A stretch of 64,000 nucleotides of DNA, taken from positions 6,798,461-6,862,460 of the forward strand of contig CM034139.1 in the NCBI GenBank assembly GCA_019914995.1, in the 5' to 3' direction. Of this stretch, positions 26,345 through 37,269 are shown one piece after another. Source of the DNA: Acanthochlamys bracteata. Taxonomy: Eukaryota; Streptophyta; Magnoliopsida; Pandanales; Velloziaceae. Each line of letters opens with the position of its first letter. Positions within the stretch are counted from its first letter, which is position 1. Made by a program: the position numbers and the translations under genes. Under the pieces are notes generated by a model that saw nothing but the letters and a program-made list of their open reading frames with translations, did not search any database and had not been told where the DNA came from.

Positions 26345-27481
26345 TCATAGATTTTTCCTTATAACACGGACCTTAAAAATACCCTCAAATTTAGACAGCA
26401 CTTTAAAAACACAAATATCTCCGGCTTTCAACTTATGCTGTTCCACAAACTCACGCCAGCCTTTGCGAACATATGGCATTTGATTACTTGGCTTCATCCG
26501 AAGTGATACCGGCCACGACTTCCCTTTAGTGTCCTTCAGTATGATCTCTTTATTCTCCGTCAGTCCACATGATTCTTTATTCTTCACAGATAAATACTAC
26601 AAAGTGGTCATAGAATGAGCTGAAGTAAACACTTTAAATCCATGAACTGCGTAAAACATATAAATAGCTGGAGATATGAAGAAATAGCAGATAGAAATTT
26701 CCGCACCAACATGTAGTGCGGATGCACTGATGAAGCCTTCATGATAATCTCAAACTCATCGAATCTTTGTTTGCTGTTCGATTCAGATTGCACACTTGCG
26801 TTATTATGATTCATGAGTTCCACCTTGATCTTCTTTCTCATGGTTTCAAGTACTGATGCAGGTTTTTTCCTTCCACAACCTGCAAGGTATATACATATAC
26901 AAGCAAGTGCGGTGCAAGCAATATACATCTAGTAGCTAGAAACGGAACAAAACTTACCTTTACCATTAGATTCCAATGAATCTATGCTGAAATCTTGCTC
27001 GATATCATCGTCGTCATCATCTTCAATATCGATTATCTCAGTTGTCGTATGTTGTTTTCGACGGTTGTAAACAGAACAACAAGTATGATCGAACAAAGTT
27101 ACATGAAATACCATATTGTCCACATAGGTGAAAATAAGAAGATAGCCGAAGCACAGCCGGTGTGCACGAACAAATTCAGTCCAAGTCGGACCGAAAAACA
27201 TCGATCGATTACTCTTTTTGAGATGGATCATTTCTATTTCAAAAGGTTGTCCAAATGGACTAAGCAGCACTGCGTTACCTTCGGATCGAGTCAAATATTT
27301 CATAAAAGCGGGAGGAATTATCTGCAAAAATGAATAAATAAAAATAAAACATACGCATTGAAATGTCGATAGTAAAGTAAAATAATTTGTATCGAGTTAG
27401 AAATATTACCAATTCCTTCGAATAATTATGAAGTAAAATTTTGAAAAATTGAGGTTTCAGCCCATCATTCTTCGTATCCAT
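26345..27481 (-). CDS. B3 domain protein with two B3 domains (VRN1/REM-like), copy A
   Basis: This is a probable DNA-binding transcription factor of the plant REM/VRN1-like B3 group. Four exons on the minus strand (27481-27410, 27321-26958, 26879-26707, 26596-26345) keep frame and give 286 residues. The first B3 domain runs from PQFFKILL (about residue 10) through IPPAFMKYL, the W in FFGPTWTEFV and VFHVTLFDH. A linker with a run of Asp (IDIEDDDDDDIEQD) follows, and a second B3 domain contains FEIIMKASSVH, KDTKGKSWPVSL, GWREFVEQHKL and DICVFKVL. A start at 27565 is possible in the same frame, but the shorter start matches the neighbouring copies, whose first exons are also 24 codons. It appears whole, unlike the copies just upstream. 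The DNA target is unknown. Confidence 0.85.
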
Positions 27482-28651
27482 ATTGAACCAAATAGACACC
27501 GGAAGTATTACCACACGAAACGGGAGCGCAGGGAACTTCGTAATCCTAAGCTTCGACAGAAACAAAGAAAAGCATTACCTTTCTCTGTTGGATTGTTTGG
27601 TATAATTTAGATAGATATGTCTAGATTTCTTTATCTCTTGGGAAGACGAAACTTCAACATGACAACTCATGACATTAACTTATTAAATGAAACAACAGTT
27701 TTTTTTTGGGAACAAGGAGAAAAAGAAGCTTTTACTTGCTTCCGAAGAGTTTTTTACCTTTTTAACGCATGGTGACCGTATAATATTTTTACCATTTGCA
27801 CATTTCGGAAGAGAGAATTTTCTTGAGAAATGCAAATCTGCCATTATTTTTATACTAGGTAATTATTATTCTTGATTGATCCTTCTTTAAGAGTCATTCA
27901 GAAGGACTTAAAATTAGAAGCTTTTCAAAAGAATGTGTAAAATTTTTTATATTTAAAAATAATAAAAATATTTATTACAAAAACTTTATAATATTTATTT
28001 TATTTATAAAATTGTTTAATTACAAAAACTTTATTGAGAAACTGAAAAGTTAATATGACATGAGTTAGAGTGAAACTAATTAGTCTTCGCAATTAATTTT
28101 TAATTTAATTCTGCAGAGATGGATCAATCAAAAGTTTTATTGTTTTAATAAAATAAATCAAATTAAAAGTTGGTGATAATAGAGTCGGCGATCCTTATCA
28201 TGCGGACCAAATTAGTGATAGGGCCAACTTAGTGAGGCCTTTTCTGATACTAGAGACTAGTATGAATTTTAGCTCATGTTTGAGATAGCTTTTTTTCCTT
28301 TAAATTTTATTTTTAATTTTATATTTTTTAAATTATAAAAAAATTATACGTTATAAATTTTATTATTAATTATTTTATTATTTTTTAAAATAAAAAATTA
28401 AGATTTATTTTTTTAAATTTCTAAAATATCTTTCTTATACAAAATTTCTTTTTCAATAAACACTTTAATGAGGCCTTTTTAGCTATGAACAGCACTCTTT
28501 AAACATGCTCAAAGCCTCAAACTATTAACTAAGAACACTACAGGCCTCTCTGATTGTGCATGCATATTTAATACAAGAACAGTGCATTATCATGGATTTT
28601 GTTCAGGGGCTTATTTTAATTGCGTAAAAGTAATTTCAACAATTCAGTTAC
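27482..28651. other. Spacer within the B3 cluster, with AT-rich MITE-like tracts
   Basis: The spacer holds the promoter side of B3 copy A. Two very AT-rich tracts (about 27900-28070 and 28260-28450) resemble decayed MITEs; the second is flanked by GAGGCCTTTT-like words (28235-28244 and 28470-28479). I see no gene. Confidence 0.35.
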
Positions 28652-29184
28652 CCTCTGGATGAGCGGCTTCTTTCTTCACTGCTGCTTGCTTCATCTTCAT
28701 TGCAGAATCTTGGAGAGCCTTGCGTACAATTTCGCAACCGCTGAGATCGAACGCGTCACGGAGAAAGCATTGCTTCCTTCATAGATGAAACCCAGAGGGT
28801 AACCTACACCAAGATTGTGAGCTTCAACGAACTCTTTCCAGCCGGAACCAAACTGCATGGATTTGGTATCGCCTTCAATCTCCAGCTGAAACGGCTCTCC
28901 TGACGGGCTTAGCAAAACCCTCTATGAGCGAACAACGTAACAGAGAAGGTCATGTTTCCATGCTAAGTGAAAATCAAACACTCTGCATGCACCAATTTTT
29001 TCCATCCATCTGCAAACTCAAAATTATAAACAAAGAAGACAGATTTCAACAACATTTCTCTGCAAAAATTGAAATGAGACAGATTTATGTAAGAATGGTT
29101 GTATACCGATTTGTTGAAGAACTAGGGAAGCACAATTCTGAAGAACTGGGGTTTAATAAAACCTAGAGCGAGTTCTTCTTCCAT
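28652..29184 (-). pseudogene. Composite B3-domain pseudogene
   Basis: Three pieces of B3 genes lie in order on the minus strand. Exon 1 (29184-29107) reads MEEELALGFIKPQFFRIVLP, then an in-frame stop before FFNKS. Next (about 29015-28925) comes a stray end of a B3 domain, with GWKKLVHAECL and NMTFSVTLF plus a stop. Then (about 28922-28652) comes the middle of another B3 domain with LLSPSGEPFQLEIEG, FGSGWKEFVEAHNLGVGYP and a frameshift just after AFSVT. The IPPAF-type start of exon 2 is missing. The pieces come from at least two copies, so the locus looks like the product of recombination between tandem B3 genes followed by decay. It should not make a working B3 protein. Confidence 0.75.
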
Positions 29185-29468
29185 GTAATGTGTTGCAGGT
29201 TTTTCATTCAATAAAACAGCAGTGGCAGCAGGTCTTTATTCAATTCGGTAGCCCAAAGGGGTGGAACACAGTAGACGATCATTCAATCATGCCCATCCAC
29301 ATCAATGAGTAGCAGCCTCTCATGATCTCACTAGGCACATCAATCTTCTCAAAGTATATAGAAAACAAAGTACTACATTCAAATTTCACTATACAGAACG
29401 ATAAGTAAACTCTTTCCTTTCTTCGTTCAAAGAAAAAAGAAACATATAACCATTCTACATTCATTAAT
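29185..29468. other. Short spacer between broken B3 copies
   Basis: AT-rich sequence between the composite pseudogene and the next B3 copy. No gene or repeat is visible. Confidence 0.4.
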
Positions 29469-30790
29469 TCATTCATACATATAACTAGCTTGACCTTTAA
29501 CAACAGTTATCTCCATGATTCCTTCAACTTTGGATAAAAGCTTGAACACACACATATCTCCAACTTCTAGCTTCTTTGCCATTTCAAACTCATGCCAACC
29601 TCTACCCAAATATGGATGGATGTTTGATGGCGGAGTGTTCTTCCGGTGCCTGTGACGGAGAGAAACTGACCATGAATTCCCCTCTGAATCCTTCATAACC
29701 ATCTCACATTTCTCCCATAGATGACCTTGGCAAATTCTGTTAAGAACATTCATTCTACGGTTCAAGAACATTTCATTGCTTGGATTACTTTCCAAATCCA
29801 ATGATTAATTTGGACTAGAAATTGAATGAAAATTTACCAATGTGTAATCTTTTTTGCCAATTCCAATATGGGAAGCCAAGATCAAGACTTCGAACTCAGT
29901 TGCTGAAGATTGACGGGTTACAATTTTCTTGTTTGATGGTTTCTCTTGCAAGATTTCTTCGGTTCCATTACTGCTAAAGGTGTTTGTGTTTTTATTTTTG
30001 GCTCAGCTGCTACAATTTTCTTGTTTGATGGTTTCCCTTGTACGATTTCCTTCGGTTCCATTACTCCTTCAGGTCTTTGTGTTTCCCGCTCAGCCACAAC
30101 TGCTAGAGAATTAGTTCCTGTTCCTAATTCTAAATCACATTGCCCTAGAACAACAAAAACCATCAATCAATCAATCAATCTAGGAATTTTCTTAAAAAGA
30201 ACAAATCATTCTAGATTTTCACCATCAAATTCACTCCAAGATCCATTACCAACACAAAGATCGCCTTTTTCATCTTCGCCCAAATCGATCTCCATCGTCT
30301 CAGCAGCAGCTTTCACGGACAAGCACCGGGAATTACTCGACAACCGCTACGATCGAAGACGGTAACGGAGAAAACCATGTTACCAAGGTAAGTAAAAACC
30401 AGACCGAATCCAACACGCAAACAATTGGCCAGCACAAACTGATTCCAGCCATCGCCAAACTGCAATCCTCGTCCCAATCTCTCGATGTCAACCCGAAATT
30501 TCTCCCCGCTGGGACTCAAAACCGTCGCTAGATTCCCTCCGAGGATTTCTTTGATGAACGCCGGTGGGATAGGCTGTAGAAAACATGCAAAGATTCGATT
30601 ATTATCACAAGAACTCCGAAATTGCTTGAAATTAATAGCAAAAAAAAGAATTTATTTATTATTTAGTTATTTATTCAAGAAAGCATGGGAATGACTGTAG
30701 TTGATTGAATTTCTTTACCAGCTTTTGTAAGAATCCGGGAAGAAGAATTTTCAAGAATTGGGGTTGTTGGGGAAAACCTTCTTCTTCCAT
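29469..30790 (-). pseudogene. B3 domain gene, copy B, apparently frameshifted
   Basis: The exon layout matches copy A: exon 1 30790-30719 (MEEEGFPQQPQFLKILLPGF), exon 2 30573-30223, exon 3 30144-29838, exon 4 about 29814-29469. Exon 2 encodes a good B3 core (PIPPAFIKEIL, LSPSGEKFRVDIE, FGDGWNQFV, NMVFSVTVFDRSG), but its frame then runs into a stop while the expected continuation (VKAAAETMEIDLGEDEK) lies in another frame. Exon 3 carries a 93-bp in-frame duplication whose second copy has lost one base. Exon 4 encodes the rest of a second B3 domain (KDSEGNSWSVSL, GRGWHEF, MCVFKLL), but its frame does not join cleanly to exon 3. At least two single-base shifts make this a likely pseudogene; base-calling errors are the alternative. 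Confidence 0.65.
29919..30103. repeat. Tandem duplication of about 92/93 bp inside B3 copy B
   Basis: The word CAATTTTCTTGTTTGATGGT occurs at 29921 and again at 30013, a period of 92. The neighbouring sequence (CTTCGGTTCCATTACT) repeats with the same spacing. On the minus strand the two units encode related peptides (VMEPKEIVQGKPSNKKI and its shifted copy). One base is missing from the unit nearer the 3' end of the gene, so the original period was probably 93, which would keep frame. Confidence 0.85.
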
Positions 30791-32521
30791 GCTTCAGTCA
30801 ATGGAGCAGGAAGCCCCTGGTACTTCACGTTGTTATTCATCAACGTAGGTCAATCCAAAATGAAACCTTTGGAACCTGGTGACTTCAATAGGTTACAACA
30901 GTGGCACAGAATAGGAAACGTCGGGCTGAAAACAGATAAAACGGGCCAAATGGGCTTTAATTTAGACTGAATTCATATAAAAAGACGTTTAAAAATGTTT
31001 TTAAATAAAATTTTTTTTTAAAAAATAAATTTTATTTTTTTAATTTAAAAAATAATAAAAATAAAACGTTAAAAAATTTCACTTTGAAAATATTTTTGAA
31101 ATAGAATTTTTCTGAAATAACAAAATTTTTATTTTTTTAAAAATAAGCTCTACTTTTTACTTAAAAAATAAAAATAAAATATTATGTAAAATTTTTTTTA
31201 TATTTTTTATATTTTTAAATAAATTTTTAAATAATTATAAAAATATATTAAAAATATAAAAATAAAAATTAAAAAACTGTTTTTGGAACGTTAAGCCAAA
31301 CACCTGATAGATTCAGCCAACATATCTGTACTTCTGTACATGCAGAGAAAAAGAATTCGACAAGCTTAACTTCGTCGTCAACCTTCTTCTCCTGCTATTA
31401 CTTGTGTTCCGATACAGATCATCCCTGTTCAGTTTCTCATGCAGCAGTACGGTAACGGAGAAAAAGTTTCAGCTTATTTCGTAACCAAGTTTCAAGCTGT
31501 GAACTTGAACAAATTCTTTACAGCCTTTATCTGAACCAAATTTGTTCCTCCATCTCTCTCGAATAGAATTTAACAGGGTCGCACTACTCTTAAAAGGTTT
31601 ATTATCTTCTTAATGTCCTTCATGAAATCTGGAGTAGGCGTCTCTGGTTGCAATTCGCACAGATATGAAACAAAAGCGTTACAGAATTGGTTGCGCTTAC
31701 GCTTGCAAGCTGCATCAACACAGGACACAACTCGGAAATAATCAGCTGTACAGAAAACATGAGCATAGCATCAATGGCTAGCTTTGATTCTGTTTCTTCT
31801 GTATGTCTTCCTGTTCCAGTTTATGTAAAGGACAACATTTCATCAGAAATCATACATCAATCCTTGCCACTTGTTTAACAGAATTTGAATTAGAACTAGA
31901 ATTGTAAGAGAATGACAAAAAAATATTGATCTCTGTAGTAGAGATAGTTAATCTCATATGCACCGCTGAAATTCACAATTGATCTAGTATTAACGCCTAC
32001 TTCCCAGCGCAGCATTCTGAACTTTCTTCTGGCTTCTCTAGAGCAGGAGATGTACTTGATACCTGAATTTTCGGTCTTGACTCGGTCAAAAAGATTGCAT
32101 ACTTAAAACAGCATCCATATAAAGCAGATTTATCACTGAACTCCTCTGCAACAGCAAGGAACTGCTTCGAACATTTTCCATGAAGATCTGTAGAGATACT
32201 TGAAAGCAAGAAAAAACAACCACCAAATCATTCTACCATAAATTGCTATAAAGAAAATACGTCAACAGGACCAAAACTATAGCAACAAAAATAAATTCAA
32301 CATAAAAGTGATCACAACAAAAAATATTAAAAGAACAAAATCGATAAATCAATGGTCTTGAGTTCACATATTAATTTTTAAGAACAGTACCACCAACTTA
32401 TTAAAACCAATTTATATAATAACCTCTACCATAAATCACCCTAAAATACCCTTTACTCCAGAAGACATTGAATATAGAATGTTTGTTCACCATACCACCA
32501 TCCCAACGGGAACCTAATGGG
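30791..32521. other. Spacer within the B3 cluster with a B3 relic
   Basis: The first part is the promoter side of B3 copy B. Bases about 30962-31304 form an AT-rich tract ending in AAGCCAAACACCTGA, similar to the MITE ends seen elsewhere. A B3 remnant lies at 31425-31545. A minus-strand open frame at 31997-32209 (70 codons) is not recognised. The rest, up to the final exon of copy C, is AT-rich and empty as far as I can see. Confidence 0.4.
31425..31545 (-). pseudogene. B3-domain fragment
   Basis: Minus-strand translation gives FGSDKGCKEFVQVHSLKLGY, which aligns with FGSGWKEFVEAHNLGVGY of the nearby composite pseudogene, then a stop and FFSVTV. No exon 1 or second domain could be found around it, so this is an isolated relic of a further B3 copy. 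Confidence 0.6.
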
Positions 32522-35500
32522 TCAATTTCTATAGGTGCGTGTGCTTGGTGGTTGTGGTGGTATACTCTCATCGACCACCCTGAAGATATAAATGCAGAGT
32601 TCATTAGCTTTTATAAGCTCAAAGACACAATAGTCTCCTTCCTCTAGGTTGTTACCACGAGCAAAGGAAAACCACCCTGATGATAAACGGTCTCTTGTAT
32701 TTGGAACATAGACGACAACCCAAGCTTTCCCATTTGGGTCACGAAGGATCAGGTTTGTCCTCTCCCTGGGAAGATGCTGACGTGAAAACTTGACAGGAAA
32801 TCTCTGCATGAAGGTTACATAAAATCAAAAAGTCAGCATCAACTACTAAAGTGCGTCCAACGCCCTATGAAAAGATAGACATCAAATACAAGTCCCCTCT
32901 ACATATATCACATATACTTTACTGGAAACAATTCTTTAAACTGGATTCTCTAGCATGAATGAAGTCCAGTTCAAAATACCTATTTATGTAGTTCAACATA
33001 TAATGAGCAAGTTTGCATGAAGGAAAAGTATAGACATCGTCTTAATACAGAATCTTCCTGTAGATAACAATAGATGTATGTAAACATGTATTGTATTTGC
33101 TTAATTACATGAACCACTATTTCAATGCAATTTCAAACCAGTTATTATGCTCTATAGTCCTACTAGAGCAACCATTTATGATTTGAGCAAAGATCGAATT
33201 CAAATTCAAGAGGCGAATGGAATAAAAAAGTTGCAAATGAGCAACAACTGTTTACAGCATCACTTGGAAAACCATAATGCACATATCCAACCATTACCAA
33301 CAGGTGGTATGTGAAAGATGCACTTAAATCGAATGATTTAAACATCCAAAGCAGCCTCACAAGGTCGAATATTTTTCCCAGAATAAACTATATAATTGAA
33401 ATTCTCGAATAACAAGTCTTCAACTTTTACAACAACAAAATCACCAAGTTGGTGATTTTATTGTATGGCAATATGAACAAAGTTTGCCTACTCTATTCAA
33501 TGAGTGTAGCTCACAATTTTTGTCGCTATATAATAACATAGGAAGAAACAATCCATAATGTTTGGCCCACCATATCTAGAGACTATCCAAAACATGCTCA
33601 GCCCGATACTAGAGGTAAAAGCAAGACATATTCCTCAATTTAGAAGTAAATTGTGATCCTTTTTTATGTGCTAGGATAAAATTCAAAGACTCAAGTCAAA
33701 ATTGGTCCCTAATCAAGTATGCCTCAATTTTGAAAATGGTTTCTATAGCAATGGAGTTCGTTACTAGAAAAGATTCTCATGGTTCACACGAAAGCTTAAG
33801 TGGACTTTAAGATCTAATCCATCCATGCAGATTGATGATTCTTGATTTAAGACGACCAATTAGAATCAAACCTAGCAAATGAATACATTTAGATTAATGA
33901 AGCAACACCTAGTTAGGTCCATTCCATCCATATCTTTAAATGAACGCTTCCTGGACAGTGACAATAGCCACCAAAGCACTGAGAACAACTTTATCAGTAA
34001 CTATCATCTATAAATTCAATGTGTAATTGTTTTAGTATTACTCAATGTGTAGTTACTAGCCTGAAAAGTTAAAGTTCACTAATTTCTAGAGGTCTCACCT
34101 TCTTAATATACTTCTCTTACTTGTAAAGATCAAAATAACGTGCAGTGGAAGAGTAACGATGATTCATAAATTCTCTAGAAGGATAACGTCACTAAGCATG
34201 TTTGGGGATCCTAACTTTGCATGCCTGCAAAGACGCATGTTAGTTGATTGAGTACTAGCAAATTAAATTTATCGCTTCAAATATATGCCACATGAAAACA
34301 TAATGATATCCATGCTTGAGAGGATCTTGTTTACAATAACTTTTGAGGCAGGTTCGTCCAGAGAGCCAGGATTTCCCTCAATCCATCTGGCAATCACTCA
34401 TATGTCTTTATGCATGTGTAATTGAAGTGATTAAAAAATAGGAACAAATATCAAACTGCAAAGATGCCACAAAAAAGTGGCTTATGGCCCATATTGGCGG
34501 GAATCTACCATCTACATAAAGTCGTAAAAAGCAAATTTCAAGTATCAAAGTTGAGATAAATGAAGAATTAAAGACTTACCATTGAATACTCTGACGACAC
34601 ATGCCCTTCTGTCATGCAAAGAACACAATAAGGATAACTCGACCTGAAGGAGTTGGCAGCCACCTTAGCATTATCTCTTTCTTCTTCTGTAACAGGTCTT
34701 CTAGTGGAGACAAACCCAGTTGACTTTTTAGCCTTGGAAATATTCAAAGGTAATTCAGTGGCTTCTGTTTTAACGAAAACGTTGATAATTGGATGATTAG
34801 ATGCCATAAGCTGCTTGCCTGCACAGAGAAGAATCTCATTTTATTAAGAAATATGCTGGTTCAGGTGATGGAGAAAATTAAATATACAGACTCCAATTTG
34901 CAGCTTGATTAAATATCGTTATGGCCTATTCATAATGAACCATCTCTATCCAGTGCCGATATGCATGTATAAGTGATATCACTATGCAGAATATTGGATG
35001 CCTTGATCAGTCAATTTTAAGGATAAGATAAGGAACAAAAGGCAGGCACTTTTTATGTGATGATCCTTCTACTTAGGAATTCAGAAATTAACATTAACTC
35101 AATGAATATATGGTTCCAAGAAATAAAAAATGCAGATACCTTCATCTTTTAACTAGCCATATGATCACATAATAAAAAGGCAAAGCTGCAACACTATAGC
35201 GTTATCAGGACCACATGAATACCATCAGCAAGATGTTTCGAGACTTCACTTATGCTCTCTTTCTTCAGAATAAAGCAGCTGGTATCAGAAATTGCCTTTG
35301 GGGGTCTGCCATGCTTATTTTGTGCAGAGCAAGCAAAGGTATCCTTAGAGCTTGTAACATCAAATGCATCTTCTCTCTCACATGCTGTCTTATCAAAAAT
35401 CTGAACAGTGAAATGCAGATTTCCATCATAGCGGAAAACAAGAAAGTCATACATCCTTAAGGAATGGTCTTTCACAAACTTGGCCCATCCATTAGTCAGG

Positions 35501-36350
35501 TAAGTTTCTTTTGATTTCTCTTCTAGTTCCACACGCCAAGAATCTCCACCGGGACCATGAAGAACCACTCTCCTTTGTGAATCCTTGGGTATGTACTTCA
35601 CAAAGTTTGGTGGAATCTTCTATGGATATTCAATGAGAGGAAAGAAAATCATGAAAGGTGCATACGACTATTCATCAATTGCCTAACACAAGACATAGGA
35701 TGCAAAACTGCGTTTGAGAATACAAAAACAAACCGAAACAACATAGTCAACAACACCACCTTTATTCAACTAGGTGGACTTTGCTCAATCCTTGTAAGAC
35801 AATGTTATATAAGAACTTAAGGGGCATGATTACCTCATCAACGCAATCAAAACCAAAAAAAAATTGGCTGAAGAACACAAAATTTCCCATTTAGACGTAC
35901 AACATAAAACTAATTTGACATATAAAGCTCTCATCTTTCACATTCTTACTATTCTCAGATGAAATTTTTACCACAATTGTGACTGTAGGAAAATATATTA
36001 AGCACCATAACCACTATTTACATTCAAACAATCATCCCAAAACGATGACAAAGGTTACTATTCCACAAGCAAATTAACTTAATTACTGTAACACGCTTTA
36101 AAACTAGAACAACATCAATTAAACATTCCCTCTTAAAAACACAAAAATCAGCATACTGATCACAGCCTTCTCAACTCAATGTTCTCAATAGCCAAACTTA
36201 ATTCCAGTCCGTCGACATGGAGATAGCAAAAGCGGAGAAACCAATCAATTAAACCAATCAAGAAAGCAGATAACTTGCCAGCTTTTGATCATAGTCACCC
36301 AACAGAACCTTGAAAAAGTGAGGCTTCCTCCCTGCTGGCCTTCTTCCCAT
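32522..36350 (-). CDS. B3 domain protein with two B3 domains, copy C
   Basis: Four exons on the minus strand (36350-36279, 35619-35223, 34818-34580, 32803-32522) keep frame and give 329 residues. The first B3 domain includes KPHFFKVLLGDYDQKL, IPPNFVKYIP, GPGGDSWRVELEE, GWAKFVKDHSL, FLVFRYDGNLHFTVQIFD. A long linker (HGRPPK, then TGFVSTRRPVTEEERDNA) leads to a second B3 domain with FPVKFSRQHLP, NLILRDPNGKAW, GWFSFARGNNLEEGDYCVFEL. It is more diverged from copies A and B than they are from each other and resembles the broadly distributed REM-type B3 proteins. Intron 1 begins GCAAGT directly after the KL codons, where copies A and B have a normal GTAA donor. The start lies 919 bp from the divergent cereblon start. 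The exact target sequence is unknown. Confidence 0.86.
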
Positions 36351-37269
36351 TTTAGCTGCTTCACTTCAATAGAAAATCACAGTTAATGAGAGGAGAAACC
36401 TCAACAACGAAGCATCAGAAGTTAAACAAAAGAAAAAAGAAAAAAGAGATTGAGGAAATAAATAGAAGGAAAGAAATAAGAAAGAGAGTGAGTAAGTGCG
36501 ATTAGTGTGAATAAATAAGAAGAAAAGTTCAAGTTTAACAACTGCGATTAATCTCGTGAGATTGAAATTAATTAGCTAATTAATGAATGGTTAGAAGAAG
36601 AACAAACAAAATTAAAAACAAAACAAAATTTTTCAGAGCTCGACTTTTGAGGGACGGACAGTTTTCGTGAGAGTGAGCGAGAGGCCGTGAAGAGAAACGC
36701 AACCTCTCTGGCTGGGATATCGCGACGTGTTCGGTTCATTGTGACCCGGTTGGTTATGTTTGCCGGACTCGATGTAAACCCGGTTAAACATTCAAGCTGA
36801 AACTCTTTCGCACATGCCTGGTTTAATCTGAACCGTGTTTGTTGGTGTCTGATTCAAAAAAACCGGCGTTATGTTGCCACGTGGTAGGTTTACTCTGTAG
36901 TCTGAACAGATTGCTGCCTGTTTCAAACAAAATAGACCGGCGTTTTTTCTTGGATGGATTATTACCATACCCGCTTGGTCCTTCACCAAGTTTCATTTTG
37001 GTAAGTTTTTCTTAATTATTATATCAAGGGAGTTTTGCAAGGTAGGCATGCCAATATAAGTACTTGGATTTCTGTATCTTTGAATAAACTATCCTTGTGA
37101 ATTTGCGAGGGCCGGGTAGCACGTACGCGTTTATAATTCGACTAATTTTGCAAATTTTCCACTGTCAGAGAGAGAGAGATCGAAATTAGTCGTGGCTTCT
37201 TTAGCGGCACCGACAAAGCTTGACCGCGCGAGAGGTCGATCGATCGAAAGTGCGAGAGAGATCTCAGCG
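36351..37269. promoter_or_regulatory. Divergent promoter region between B3 copy C and cereblon
   Basis: The two genes point away from each other, so this 919-bp region must hold both promoters and leaders. It contains one perfect palindromic G-box, CCACGTGG, at 36877-36884. The word ACCGGCGTT occurs twice, near 36862 and 36937. GA/CT-rich leader sequence surrounds both starts. Binding-site identity is from established plant motifs; shared control is inference. Confidence 0.5.

Noticed and set aside
27482-27565. Longer N terminus for B3 copy A starting at 27565
   Set aside because: The neighbouring copies start at the position equivalent to 27481, and the extra residues do not resemble a B3 N terminus.
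37192-37269. Upstream in-frame start for cereblon at 37192
   Set aside because: The codon there is GTG, not ATG; ATG 37270 is the first in-frame ATG.
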